Shown: positions 1-7,246, counted from the first letter of the stretch. The stretch: 16,224 bases of DNA from Odoribacteraceae bacterium (GCA_031267995.1 JAIRXZ010000005.1:1-16224); one strand, 5' to 3'. Translations and numbers: made by a program. The notes: a model not told the origin generated them from the letters alone.

Positions 1-74
1 TCAAGAAAGATGCCTACGCCACGCTGCGCGAACTCCTGAAACGGCTCGTCTGCCTGCTACCACTGGCTTGTTAA
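1..74 (+). CDS. C-terminal fragment of an unknown protein (5' end outside the window)
   Basis: Reading frame 3 is open from the left edge to a TAA at 72-74 and gives a short tail, KKDAYATLRELLKRLVCLL followed by PLAC. The tail is amphipathic and Lys/Leu-rich, which would fit a helical C-terminus. No family can be recognised from 23 residues. It is called only because the frame is open to the edge and is followed at once by intergenic repeat DNA. It could equally be a chance open frame. Confidence 0.25.
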   Translation, partial: KKDAYATLRELLKRLVCLLPLAC

Positions 75-159
75 TACCCCCGGCGCCCGCCTAACCGGTA
101 TTTTGATCCGCGACCCTCCCTTTAGTTACCGGCACTCCCCATCTCTATATCTCCCGAAT

Positions 160-393
160 CCTGCCGGCCCGCCGGCGTGAGCCTTTCGGCCTCCGGACAA
201 GCCGGAACCAAACGGCTTGAAAAGCCGGATTTTCATAACCGCCGGTCAACGACCGGCGGGAAACGGACTCTCATACTTCTGCCTGAAAGGCAGGACATTT
301 ATCCTGCCTTTCAGGCAGAAGACGGGGCGGCGATAACTACCGCGGGCTACGCTTCGCTTACCCACGGTTATGAAAATTCAGCCCTTCGGGCTG
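160..393. repeat. Cluster of palindromic (REP-like) elements with 3-nt loops
   Basis: Several short perfect hairpins sit side by side, most with a three-base loop. They are CGGCTT-gaa-AAGCCG at 213-227, CCGCCGGTC-aac-GACCGGCGG at 239-259, CTGCCT-gaa-AGGCAG and CTGCCT-ttc-AGGCAG inside the large hairpin at 276-321, and CAGCCC-ttc-GGGCTG at 379-393. An outer 13-bp inverted repeat (229-241 with 365-377, core TTTTCATAACCG) brackets the middle of the cluster. A small open frame at 177-407 runs through these palindromes and is not credible as a gene. This resembles mosaic REP-type intergenic elements; no transposase is visible nearby. The rest of 75-160 holds nothing recognisable. Confidence 0.7.
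276..321. repeat. 20-bp perfect inverted repeat, nested hairpins
   Basis: The arms 276-295 (CTTCTGCCTGAAAGGCAGGA) and 302-321 are exact reverse complements, separated by 6 nt. Each arm also contains its own 6-bp hairpin with a 3-nt loop, so the DNA could form one long stem or two small ones. No T-tract follows either end, so it is not an ordinary terminator. Confidence 0.8.
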
Positions 394-462
394 TTCCGCG
401 GCGATAACTTTTGCCAAACATTACACGAATTTTACTTATAAGGTACTAATCGTGTACACTAC

Positions 463-545
463 AATTTTACAAAACAGGTGTGCTGTTGGCTGAATACTGA
501 CGAAGTCAATGAAATGGGAATTGTGGCCGGGCATGATCTCCGCGC
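463..545. repeat. Left copy of a repeat flanking the paralogue pair
   Basis: It begins with a 23-bp segment (463-485, core TTTTACAAAACAGGTGTGCT) that recurs with one mismatch at 1627-1649. It ends with GGGCATGATCTCCGCGC (529-545), which recurs with one change at 1786-1802. The two copies bracket the tandem gene pair. The left copy has a short unique middle, while the right copy has a 21-bp array in the same place. Confidence 0.6.
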
Positions 546-560
546 TTCCGCAAAAATTTA

Positions 561-568
561 TACTTTTG
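561..568 (+). promoter_or_regulatory. Probable promoter -7 element for the secreted paralogue pair
   Basis: TACTTTTG matches the Bacteroidota -7 consensus TAnnTTTG and lies about 48 bp before the start of the first paralogue. No TTTG -33 box is visible at the usual 19-21 bp upstream, so the call rests on the -7 element and its position only. Confidence 0.4.
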
Positions 569-615
569 GGCCTGATAGAGTCCCGACACCCATGCTTTAA
601 ACTTGAAAAAATAAC

Positions 616-1104
616 ATGATGAAAACAATCTTTCAATTGTCCATCTTGCTGCTCGCGTTAACCATACCTCGCGGGCTACATGGCCAACATCTTGATTCCT
701 TGCCCGTGGCAGAGCGAGATTCCTTCCTGCTCAAGGTGGCGAAAGAGACGGTGATGAAATACGGCCCGGACTATTACCGGGATCACCAGCCGCCAACGAT
801 TACAAAAACAAGTATGTCTACTTTAAATAGTAGTTATGGCCAAGAGCACGGTGGTCGCCTTTTTTATGTAGTGAAGTATCCTGCTGATGAGGCACGGGAG
901 ATCTGTCCATTTGCAGCATCCGTTCTTGTATGGGCAGACACGGGCAAGGCATTTAACGTCCATTTCGGGTGCGGGTTTGGCTATGGACATTTAGAAGAAA
1001 TCGAGCGAGAAGGAAGAATACTCGACCCCGTCCCCTACCAGAAAGACCTCTCCAAGCACTATTGGGACAGCCTGAGACGAGTCAATCCGTGGCCCAAGCA
1101 ATAA
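616..1104 (+). CDS. Secreted protein of unknown function, copy 1
   Basis: The protein has 162 aa and I do not recognise its family. Residues 1-23 form a typical signal peptide: MMK, then a hydrophobic stretch (IFQLSILLLALTI), then a likely cleavage site after GLHG. There is no lipobox cysteine at the cleavage site. The mature part is about 139 aa and has a charged helical start (VAERDSFLLKVAKETV). It also has a Tyr-rich GPDYYRDH segment, an aromatic, strand-like middle (RLFYVVKYP, VLVWADTG) and a glycine-rich FGCGFGYGH motif. Two cysteines (97 and 119) are kept in both copies and could form a disulfide. The next gene is an 86 % identical duplicate 8 nt downstream, so the two are probably co-transcribed. 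The gene is clearly AT-richer than the neighbouring carB. The start could be either of two adjacent ATGs. Confidence 0.75.
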   Translation: MMKTIFQLSILLLALTIPRGLHGQHLDSLPVAERDSFLLKVAKETVMKYGPDYYRDHQPPTITKTSMSTLNSSYGQEHGGRLFYVVKYPADEAREICPFAASVLVWADTGKAFNVHFGCGFGYGHLEEIEREGRILDPVPYQKDLSKHYWDSLRRVNPWPKQ

Positions 1105-1112
1105 AATCAAAA

Positions 1113-1601
1113 ATGATGAAAACAATATTTCAACTATCTGTTTTGTTACTCGCGTTAACCATGCCTCGCGGGCTACATGGACAACATCTTGATTCTTTGC
1201 CCGTGGCAGAGCGAGATTCCCTCCTGCTCAAGGTAGCGAAAGAGACGGTGATGAAATACGGCCCGGACTATTACCGGGATCACCAGCCACCAACGATTAC
1301 AAAAACAAGTGTGCCCGCGATAGAGAGCAGTTATGGTAAAGAACATGCCGGCCGCCTTTTTTATGTGGTAATATACCCGGCTGACGAGACACAAGAGATA
1401 TGCGAGTTTGCAGCATCCGTCTTTATATGGGCAGACACGGGCAAGGCATTTAACGTCCTGTTCGGGTGCGGGTTTGGCTATGGGCATTTAGAGGAAAACG
1501 AACGAGAAGGGAGAATTCTCGACCCCGTCCCCTACCAGAAAGACCTCTCCAGGCACTACCGCGACAGCGTGAGACGCGCCAACCCGTGGCCCAAGCAATA
1601 A
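1113..1601 (+). CDS. Secreted protein of unknown function, copy 2 (tandem duplicate)
   Basis: The protein has 162 aa, exactly the length of copy 1. By hand count 140 of 162 residues match. The signal peptide (MMKTIFQLSVLLLALTM, cleavage after GLHG), both cysteines (97, 119), the FGCGFGYGH motif and the C-terminal DPVPYQKDLS region are conserved. Changes cluster at residues 67-71 and 87-104. The frame is open back to 969 inside copy 1, but the start at 1113 is chosen because it reproduces the signal peptide and length of copy 1. Only 8 nt separate it from the stop of copy 1, which indicates one transcript. The repeat offset is 497 bp. No function can be assigned. Confidence 0.75.
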   Translation: MMKTIFQLSVLLLALTMPRGLHGQHLDSLPVAERDSLLLKVAKETVMKYGPDYYRDHQPPTITKTSVPAIESSYGKEHAGRLFYVVIYPADETQEICEFAASVFIWADTGKAFNVLFGCGFGYGHLEENEREGRILDPVPYQKDLSRHYRDSVRRANPWPKQ

Positions 1602-1669
1602 AACACTGACACCCACGCCACGCTCTAATTTTACAAAACAAGTGTGCTGAAAGAGCTGGGGTTCCATTG

Positions 1670-1774
1670 TTCAAGTTAAACACGCGATGGTTCAAGTTAA
1701 ACACGCGGCGGTTCGGGGCAAACACACGATTTTTCAAATTAAACACGCGATTGTTTAATCCAAAAAATTCATCG
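1670..1774. repeat. 21-bp tandem repeat array A
   Basis: Units start at 1670, 1691, 1712 and 1733, with a degenerate fifth at 1754, giving an exact 21-bp period. The common core is TTCAAGTTAAACACGCG. Unit 3 is the most diverged (TTCGGGGCAAACACACG). Every frame gives seven-residue repeats because 21 is a multiple of three; I see no gene here. The last unit runs into the direct repeat at 1743-1780. Confidence 0.8.
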
Positions 1775-1780
1775 ATTGGC
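1743..1780. repeat. 38-bp direct repeat, left of the 41-bp array
   Basis: It begins ACACGCGATTGTTT and ends AAAAAATTCATCGATTGGC, and matches 2127-2164 at 36 of 38 positions. The pair brackets the 41-bp array with an offset of 384 bp. The left copy also forms the end of the 21-bp array. Confidence 0.8.
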
Positions 1781-1848
1781 CGCTGGGCATGATCTCCACG
1801 CGATTCACGGCACGCTTCCCTGCACTCGCCGGAAGCCCCCCGCGGCTT

Positions 1849-2094
1849 GTAGAACGTTTCCGCATCGATGCGGAATCTTCCCGCGGCTTGCAGGACGTTT
1901 CCGCATCGATGCGGAATCTCCCCGCAGGCTGCAGGACGTTTCCGCAACGATGCGGAATCTTCCCGCTGCGTGCAGGACGTTTCCGCATCGAGGCGGAATC
2001 TTCCCGCTGCTTGCAGGACGTTTCCGCATCGATGCGGAATCTCCCCGCGGGCTGCAGGGCGTTTCCGCATCGTTGCGGAAAAGCCCCCGCGGCT
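1849..2094. repeat. 41-bp tandem repeat, six units, each with an 18-bp palindromic core
   Basis: Six units start at 1849, 1890, 1931, 1972, 2013 and 2054 with an exact 41-bp period and no indels. The core TTCCGCATCGATGCGGAA is a perfect 18-bp palindrome in units 1, 2 and 5, and carries one substitution in units 3, 4 and 6. The linkers are also conserved (about TCTTCCCGCGGCTTGCAGGA), so these are not CRISPR spacers. The stretch is open in several frames on both strands, including long GC-rich open frames, but a 41-bp period rotates the frame each unit, so none is a convincing repeat protein. A half-unit (GAAGCCCCCCGCGGCTT) precedes the first unit. The array lies in the convergent gap between the paralogue pair and carB. 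Confidence 0.9.
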
Positions 2095-2126
2095 CGCGCG
2101 GGCTTTCCAAGGGTTGTCGGGGTTGT

Positions 2127-2164
2127 ACACGCGATTGTTTCATTCAAAAAATTCATCGATTGGC
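2127..2164. repeat. 38-bp direct repeat, right of the 41-bp array
   Basis: This is the second copy of 1743-1780 (36 of 38 positions). It ends 20 bp before the carB stop codon, so it lies just 3' of carB on the minus strand. No clear carB terminator is visible between the stop and this repeat. Confidence 0.8.
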
Positions 2165-2184
2165 GGGGGCCAAAAGTTCATCGG

Positions 2185-5100
2185 TCAATACTCGTCCCAG
2201 CTTTTGATGGCGATGTCGGCGGGTTCCACCTTACAGATGGCGTAGATGAAAGCGCTGGCCAGGCGGGCGTTGGTGATCAGCGGGATGTTATAATCGACGG
2301 CGGCGCGGCGGATTTTGTAGCCGTTGTCCAGCTCGCGTTTGGTGTGATCCTTGGGGATATTGATGACGAGATCAATCCTCCTCTCGCGGAGATACTGCAT
2401 GACATTGGGATCGCGGACTTCATCCGGCCAGTAGAGGGTATCGACGCGGAGGCCGTTCTCCTCGAGGAACTTGGAGGTGCCGCCGGTAGCGTAGATGGTA
2501 TACCCCTTGTCGAGGAGCATGCGGGTAGAGTTGAGAAGTTCCACCTTGGAGCGGGCGGGGCCGGAGGAGATGAGGATGGTGCGTTCGGGGATGCGGTGGC
2601 CGACGGAGAGCATGCTCTTGAGTATCGCCTCGTAGTAAGTTTCGCCGATGCACCCGACCTCGCCGGTAGAGGCCATGTCGACGCCCAGGACGGGGTCGGC
2701 CTTGAGGAGGCGGGCGAAGGAGAATTGGGAAGCCTTGACCCCCACGTAGTCGAGGTCGAAGACGGAGCGGTTGAGGGGTTCCACCTCCTGCCCCAGCATG
2801 ACGCGCGTGGCCATGTCGACGAAGTTATATTTCAAAACCTTCGACACGAAGGGGAAGCTGCGGGAGGCGCGGAGGTTACACTCGATCACCTTGATGTCAT
2901 TGTCCTTGGCGAGGAACTGCATGTTGAAGGGGCCGGAGATGTCGAGTTCGCGGGCGATGGCGCGGGCGATGCGTTTGATGCGGCGGATGGTCTCCACGTA
3001 CAGTTTTTGGGCGGGGAAGACGATGGTGGCGTCGCCGGAGTGGACGCCGGCAAACTCGACGTGTTCGCTGATGGCGTAGGCCTTGATCTCCCCCGATTGG
3101 GCGACGGCGTCGATCTCCACCTCCTTGGCCTGTTCGATAAACTCGGAGACGACGACGGGGTGCTCCTTCGATACCTCGGCGGCCAGTTGCAGGAAGTGGC
3201 GCAGCTCCTCTTTGTTGGAGACCACGTTCATGGCGGCGCCGGAGAGGACGTAGGAGGGGCGGATGAGGGCGGGGAAACCGACGCGGTCGACGAAGGCGTA
3301 GAGATCGTCGATGGAGGAGAGTTCGCTCCACCGCGGCTGGTCGATGCCGAGGTTGTCGCACATCGAGGAGAACTTCTGCCGGTCTTCGGCGCGGTCGATC
3401 GATTCGGGAGAGGTGCCGAGGATGGGAACGCGGCTGGCGTGGAGGCGCATGGCGAGGTTGTTGGGAATTTGCCCGCCGGTGGAGACGATGACGCCGCGCG
3501 GTTTTTCCAGTTCGACGATGTCCATGACCCGTTCAAAGGACAACTCGTCGAAATAGAGGCGATCGCAGGTATCGTAATCGGTGCTCACGGTTTCGGGGTT
3601 GTAATTAATCATCACGGAGCGCAACCCGGCGGCGCGTATGGTATTGAGGGCGCTGACGCCGCACCAGTCGAACTCCACGCTGGAGCCGATGCGGTACGCC
3701 CCGGAGCCGAGGACGATGACGGAGCGGTTGTCGCGTTCGTAGGGGATATCGTGTTCGTCGCCGTTATAGGTGACGTAGAGATAATTTGTCATGGCGGGAT
3801 ACTCGCCGGCGAGGGTATCGATTTGCTTGACGCGGGGAAGGATGCCGAGGGCGACGCGGTGCGCGCGGACGCGCAGCATTTTTTCGTGCTGTGAGAGGGG
3901 GCTGCCCTTGATCACCAGGCGAGCAATCTGGAAGTCGGAAAACCCGTAGCGCTTGGCCTGGAGGAGCAGGTCGGGCGCCAGCGTTTGCAGGTCGGGCGCG
4001 GCGGCGAGTTCGTTTTTGAGGAGGTGGATATTCTCGAGGCGTTGGAGAAACCAGCGGTCGATCTTCGTCATGTCGTGGACGCGTTCGACGGTATACCCCT
4101 TGTCGAAAGCCTCGGCGATGGCGAACAGGCGGGCATCCGTGGGGTTCAGAAGCTCCTCGTCGATGTCGCGCGTTTTGGGCTGGTTGGCCACGAAGCCGTG
4201 CATCCCCTGGCCGATCATCCGCACCCCTTTTTGGATGGCCTCCTCGAAGGTGCGACCGATGGCCATGATCTCGCCAACGCTTTTCATGGACGATCCGATG
4301 AGCTTGGAGACCCCCTCGAACTTGTTCAAATCCCAGCGGGGAATCTTGCAAACGACGTAGTCCAGCGCCGGTTCAAAGCAAGCGGTGGTGACGCGGGTGA
4401 CGGAATTTTTGATTTCATGCAGCCCGTATCCCAGTCCAAGTTTGGCGGCGACGAACGCCAGCGGGTACCCGGTAGCCTTGGACGCCAGGGCGCTGGAGCG
4501 GGAGAGGCGGGCATTGACCTCGATCACGCGATAATCCTCCGAGGCGGGGTCGAGGGCATACTGCACGTTACACTCGCCGACGATGCCCACGTGGCGGATG
4601 ATGCGGATGGCGATGGCGCGCAGCTTGTGATACTCGCTGTTGCTGAGCGTCTGCGATGGCGCCACGACGATGCTCTCGCCCGTGTGGATGCCGAGGGGAT
4701 CGACGTTTTCCATGTTGCACACGGTAATGCAGTTGTCGTGGCGGTCGCGGACAACCTCGTACTCCACCTCCTTCCACCCCTTCAGGGACTCCTCCACGAG
4801 CACTTGCGGCGAGTAGGAGAAGGCGCTGGCGGCCAGCGTCCGCAGTTCGTCCATCGAGGAACAGAAGCCCGACCCGAGGCCGCCCAGCGTGAAGGCCGCG
4901 CGGATGATGACGGGGAAACCGAGGCGCTCCGCCGCCAGCAAGGACTCCTCGATGGAGTTGGCGGCGATGCTGCGGGGGGTTTTGACGTCGATTTCGGCCA
5001 GTTTGGAGGCGAAAATCTCGCGGTCTTCCGTGTCGATAATCGCCTGCACGGGGGTTCCCAGCACGCTCACGCCGTATCGTTCCAGCACCCCCGCGCGGTA

Positions 5101-5388
5101 GAGGGCGACGCCGCAGTTGAGCGCCGTCTGGCCGCCGAAGGAGAGGAGGATGCCGTCGGGACGCTCCTTTTCGATCACCTTTTCGACAAACTCCGGCGTC
5201 ACCGGGAGGTAGTAGATCTTGTCGGCGACCCCCTCCGACGTCTGCACCGTGGCGATATTCGGGTTGATCAACACGCTATAAATTCCCTCCTCGCGCAAGG
5301 CCTTGAGGGCTTGCGATCCGGAGTAGTCAAACTCACCGGCTTCCCCGATTTTCAGGGCGCCCGATCCGAGTAATAGTATCTTCTTCAT
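2185..5388 (-). CDS. carB: Carbamoyl-phosphate synthase, large subunit
   Basis: The protein has 1067 aa, full length for the family. With CarA it makes carbamoyl phosphate from bicarbonate, glutamine-derived ammonia and two ATP in the cytoplasm, for pyrimidines and arginine. The two homologous ATP-grasp halves are visible. The first starts with LGSGALKIGEAGEFDYSGSQ near residue 7. The second starts with VLGSGAYRIGSSVEFDWCG near residue 560. Between them is the oligomerisation region. Each half has a glycine-rich FGGQTALN or STGGQIPNN segment and a ...VNARLSRSS or CNLRASRSF ATP-site motif. The last ~130 residues are an MGS-like allosteric domain (YTIYATGGTSKFLEENG), where nucleotide effectors bind in family members. 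carA lies immediately upstream with a 3-nt gap, so translation is probably coupled. Long antisense open frames over this gene are shadows of its GC-rich codon use. Confidence 0.97.
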   Translation of the reverse strand: MKKILLLGSGALKIGEAGEFDYSGSQALKALREEGIYSVLINPNIATVQTSEGVADKIYYLPVTPEFVEKVIEKERPDGILLSFGGQTALNCGVALYRAGVLERYGVSVLGTPVQAIIDTEDREIFASKLAEIDVKTPRSIAANSIEESLLAAERLGFPVIIRAAFTLGGLGSGFCSSMDELRTLAASAFSYSPQVLVEESLKGWKEVEYEVVRDRHDNCITVCNMENVDPLGIHTGESIVVAPSQTLSNSEYHKLRAIAIRIIRHVGIVGECNVQYALDPASEDYRVIEVNARLSRSSALASKATGYPLAFVAAKLGLGYGLHEIKNSVTRVTTACFEPALDYVVCKIPRWDLNKFEGVSKLIGSSMKSVGEIMAIGRTFEEAIQKGVRMIGQGMHGFVANQPKTRDIDEELLNPTDARLFAIAEAFDKGYTVERVHDMTKIDRWFLQRLENIHLLKNELAAAPDLQTLAPDLLLQAKRYGFSDFQIARLVIKGSPLSQHEKMLRVRAHRVALGILPRVKQIDTLAGEYPAMTNYLYVTYNGDEHDIPYERDNRSVIVLGSGAYRIGSSVEFDWCGVSALNTIRAAGLRSVMINYNPETVSTDYDTCDRLYFDELSFERVMDIVELEKPRGVIVSTGGQIPNNLAMRLHASRVPILGTSPESIDRAEDRQKFSSMCDNLGIDQPRWSELSSIDDLYAFVDRVGFPALIRPSYVLSGAAMNVVSNKEELRHFLQLAAEVSKEHPVVVSEFIEQAKEVEIDAVAQSGEIKAYAISEHVEFAGVHSGDATIVFPAQKLYVETIRRIKRIARAIARELDISGPFNMQFLAKDNDIKVIECNLRASRSFPFVSKVLKYNFVDMATRVMLGQEVEPLNRSVFDLDYVGVKASQFSFARLLKADPVLGVDMASTGEVGCIGETYYEAILKSMLSVGHRIPERTILISSGPARSKVELLNSTRMLLDKGYTIYATGGTSKFLEENGLRVDTLYWPDEVRDPNVMQYLRERRIDLVINIPKDHTKRELDNGYKIRRAAVDYNIPLITNARLASAFIYAICKVEPADIAIKSWDEY

Positions 5389-5391
5389 GGG

Positions 5392-6483
5392 TTATTTTTT
5401 TGACGCGCGGGCGGCTGCCATCGCGGCGATAAAGTCGTCGAATAAAAACTCCGTGTCCACGGGGCCGCTGGAGGCCTCCGGGTGAAACTGCGCGGAGAAG
5501 AAGGGTTTCCACTTGTGGCGAATCCCCTCGTTGGTGCCATCGTTCACGTTGACAAAGAGCGGCTCCCAGTCGTCGGGGAGGGTGCGCTCGTCGATGGCGA
5601 AGCCGTGGTTTTGCGAGGTGATGTAGCAGCGATTGCCACCGGGACGCGTCACCGGCTGGTTGTGGCTGCGGTGTCCGTACTTCAGTTTATAGGTATCGGC
5701 GCCGGCGGCGCGCGCCATCAGCTGGTTTCCCAGGCAGATGCCCATCATGGGGGTGTCGCGCTCCAGCATCGTTCGCGCGTGGCGGATGGTGACGTCGCAC
5801 ATGGCCGGGTCGCCGGGGCCGTTGGAGAGGAAGATGCCGTCGCACTCCTCGTTGGTGAAATCGTAGTCCCAGGGGACGCGCTTGACGCGCACGTCGCGAC
5901 CGAGGAGGCAGCGTAGGATGTTGTTCTTCAACCCGCAGTCGACGAGGATCACCCGGTAGCTGCCCGACCCGTACTCGACCACGCGGGGGGTGGAGACGCG
6001 GGCGACGATGTTCTCCGCGTTGGGGTCGTAGAAGGGGACATCCTCGCCGCGGAAGACGACCTTTCCTTTCATCGCCCCCCGTTCCCTCAGCCGTCGCGTC
6101 AACGCTCGCGTGTCGATCCCGAAAAGCCCCGGCACCCCCTCCTGTCGCAGCCAGTCGCCGAGGCAGCGGCTTGAATTCCAGTGGCTGTAGCGGAAGGAGT
6201 AGTCGGAGATGATCAGCGCCGCGCAGTGTATCCGCTCGGACTCGAAGAAGCGGGAGATGCCGTCTCGCTGCTCGTCGTCGGGCACCCCGTAGTTCCCGAT
6301 CATCGGGTAGGTGGGCACCAGGATCTGCCCCTCGTAGGAGGGATCCGTGAGGCTTTCCGGGTAACCGGTCATTGCCGTGTAAAAAACGACTTCCCCCGCC
6401 ACCGATCGTTCGTGGCCGAAGGAAGTCCCCTCGAAAGTAGTCCCGTCCTCCAGGATGAGGCAGGCCTTGGTCAATTTTTGCAT
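5392..6483 (-). CDS. carA: Carbamoyl-phosphate synthase, small (glutaminase) subunit
   Basis: The protein has 363 aa, the usual size. It hydrolyses glutamine and passes ammonia to CarB. Residues 1-140 are the CPSase small-chain domain (GTSFGHERSVAGEVVFYTAM, TGYPESLTDPSY). Residues 175-360 form a class I glutamine amidotransferase. Its nucleophile is Cys250 in GICLGNQ, and the other catalytic residues are His334 and Glu336 in FHPEAS; the NGPGDP loop is near 221. All catalytic residues are present. It is the first gene of the carA-carB operon and is preceded by a near-consensus promoter and an operator-like dyad. The start is the ATG 41 nt downstream of the promoter -7 element, and the N-terminus MQKLTKACLILEDGTTFEGTS fits the family. 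Confidence 0.97.
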   Translation of the reverse strand: MQKLTKACLILEDGTTFEGTSFGHERSVAGEVVFYTAMTGYPESLTDPSYEGQILVPTYPMIGNYGVPDDEQRDGISRFFESERIHCAALIISDYSFRYSHWNSSRCLGDWLRQEGVPGLFGIDTRALTRRLRERGAMKGKVVFRGEDVPFYDPNAENIVARVSTPRVVEYGSGSYRVILVDCGLKNNILRCLLGRDVRVKRVPWDYDFTNEECDGIFLSNGPGDPAMCDVTIRHARTMLERDTPMMGICLGNQLMARAAGADTYKLKYGHRSHNQPVTRPGGNRCYITSQNHGFAIDERTLPDDWEPLFVNVNDGTNEGIRHKWKPFFSAQFHPEASSGPVDTEFLFDDFIAAMAAARASKK

Positions 6484-6510
6484 ATTTATTCGACTAAAAC
6501 GGTACGTTTG

Positions 6511-6533
6511 CCTAATTTCCCTGCAAAATTAGG
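6511..6533. promoter_or_regulatory. Operator-like inverted repeat at the carA promoter
   Basis: CCTAATTT (6511-6518) and AAATTAGG (6526-6533) are perfect 8-bp arms around a 7-bp spacer. The dyad covers the -7 element and the expected start of transcription of carAB, where a repressor would act. It could also form a weak RNA hairpin in the leader. No regulator can be named. Confidence 0.45.
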
Positions 6534-6554
6534 GATAATTATTCGATTCGCAAA
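6524..6554 (-). promoter_or_regulatory. carAB promoter (Bacteroidota type)
   Basis: On the minus strand TTTG (6551-6554) is followed by a 19-bp spacer and TAATTTTG (6524-6531). This matches the Bacteroidota consensus TTTG-N19-TAnnTTTG exactly. It would give a leader of about 35 nt before the carA ATG. Confidence 0.75.
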
Positions 6555-6698
6555 ACCCGGCACGCGGCAGGCGGGGGAAGAGACGGGGGGCGCAACGTTT
6601 TTCCCCGCCGAACGCGCGAGGGGGGACGGGGTCTCTCCGCCACGCCCGCGACGGCGAGATTTTCGCGCGCCTGCCGACGAGGGGGGTCAAATTCGCTC

Positions 6699-7165
6699 GC
6701 GAGGAGCGACGCCCGTCTCGCGACGAGGGTGGGTTGTTTCGAGACAAGACCCGATTCCTTCGCGACAAGAGTGGATTCTTTTCAAGCCTGTCGAGTTGTC
6801 GCGAGACAATCCGCGATTGTTTCGATACTTCGCGGGTACGCTCGCGACGAGCGTGGGGCGACTCGCGACAATCGTGAATTGTCTCGCGACAAGCCGCGGT
6901 CGTCTCGAAGGTGTCGGAATATCGTGAAGGGAATCTCCCCTTCCCGGAAGGGTATTTCGGATTTTCTCGAAAGAATCGGGTCTTGTCTCGAAGGAACGAG
7001 CTCTCCTCGCGAAACGACGAGGTCTCCTCGCGAAACGACGGGGTCTCCTCGCGAAGGAATCGCGTCTTCTCGCGAAGGAACCGGGTCTCCTTGGTAGGAA
7101 ACCTCCTCTCCTTTCCAGGGTACCAGGTCTCCTCGCGAGGGAATCGCCCCTCTTTCCCGGAAAAC
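6699..7165. repeat. Long degenerate 21-bp-period array C (about 22 units)
   Basis: An anchor of the type GCGACAA, GAGACAA or CGAAGGAA recurs at 6699, 6720, 6741, 6762, 6803, 6824, 6844, 6865, 6886, 6907, 6926, 6947, 6969, 6990, 7011, 7032, 7053, 7074, 7095, 7137 and 7159. Two units (6783, 7116) are too diverged to anchor, and phase slips by only 1-2 bp. The cleanest units (7000-7080) read CTCCTCGCGAAACGACG. Several frames on both strands stay open and show seven-residue repeats (e.g. RFLREET, SSFREES). The longest minus frame (6529-7206) would start at a GTG inside the purM terminator stem and end inside the carA promoter, so I do not call a gene. The GC-rich stretch 6555-6698 shows no gene or clear repeat. 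Confidence 0.75.
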
Positions 7166-7179
7166 GGGGCATAAACGCG

Positions 7180-7210
7180 ACCGGTGGCAAGAGCGATTCC
7201 TGCCACCGGT
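7180..7210 (-). terminator. Probable purM terminator
   Basis: ACCGGTGGCA (7180-7189) and TGCCACCGGT (7201-7210) form a perfect 10-bp stem with an 11-nt loop. It lies 36 bp after the purM stop codon on the minus strand. The downstream T-run is weak (CGCGTTTATG), so termination may be imperfect or factor-assisted. Confidence 0.55.
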
Positions 7211-7246
7211 TATTTTCGTCTCGCGCCTCCTCCTCGCGCGCGGATA

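Larger units (their letters stand above)
1627..1802. repeat. Right copy of the flanking repeat, expanded by a 21-bp array
   Basis: Its outer ends match the left copy: 1627-1649 equals 463-485 with one mismatch, and 1786-1802 equals 529-545 with one mismatch. The segment between them is 93 bp longer than in the left copy, and the extra length is the 21-bp array. The two copies bracket the paralogue pair as direct repeats. This could reflect a duplication or an element boundary. Confidence 0.55.

Noticed and set aside
1849..2094. CRISPR array
   Set aside because: The sequences between the palindromic cores are conserved from unit to unit, so there are no unique spacers, and no cas genes are in view.
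1789..3894. 701-aa plus-strand open frame
   Set aside because: Most of it is antisense to carB in a GC-rich codon pattern, and its start lies in the repeat region. Its composition (Asp/Gly/Val-rich) is typical of an antisense shadow.
3985..5373. 462-aa plus-strand open frame
   Set aside because: Fully antisense to carB, with no recognisable domain.
6529..7206. 225-aa minus-strand frame with heptapeptide repeats
   Set aside because: It starts at a GTG within the purM terminator stem and ends in the carA promoter. Other frames on both strands are open too, as expected from a 21-bp repeat lacking stops.
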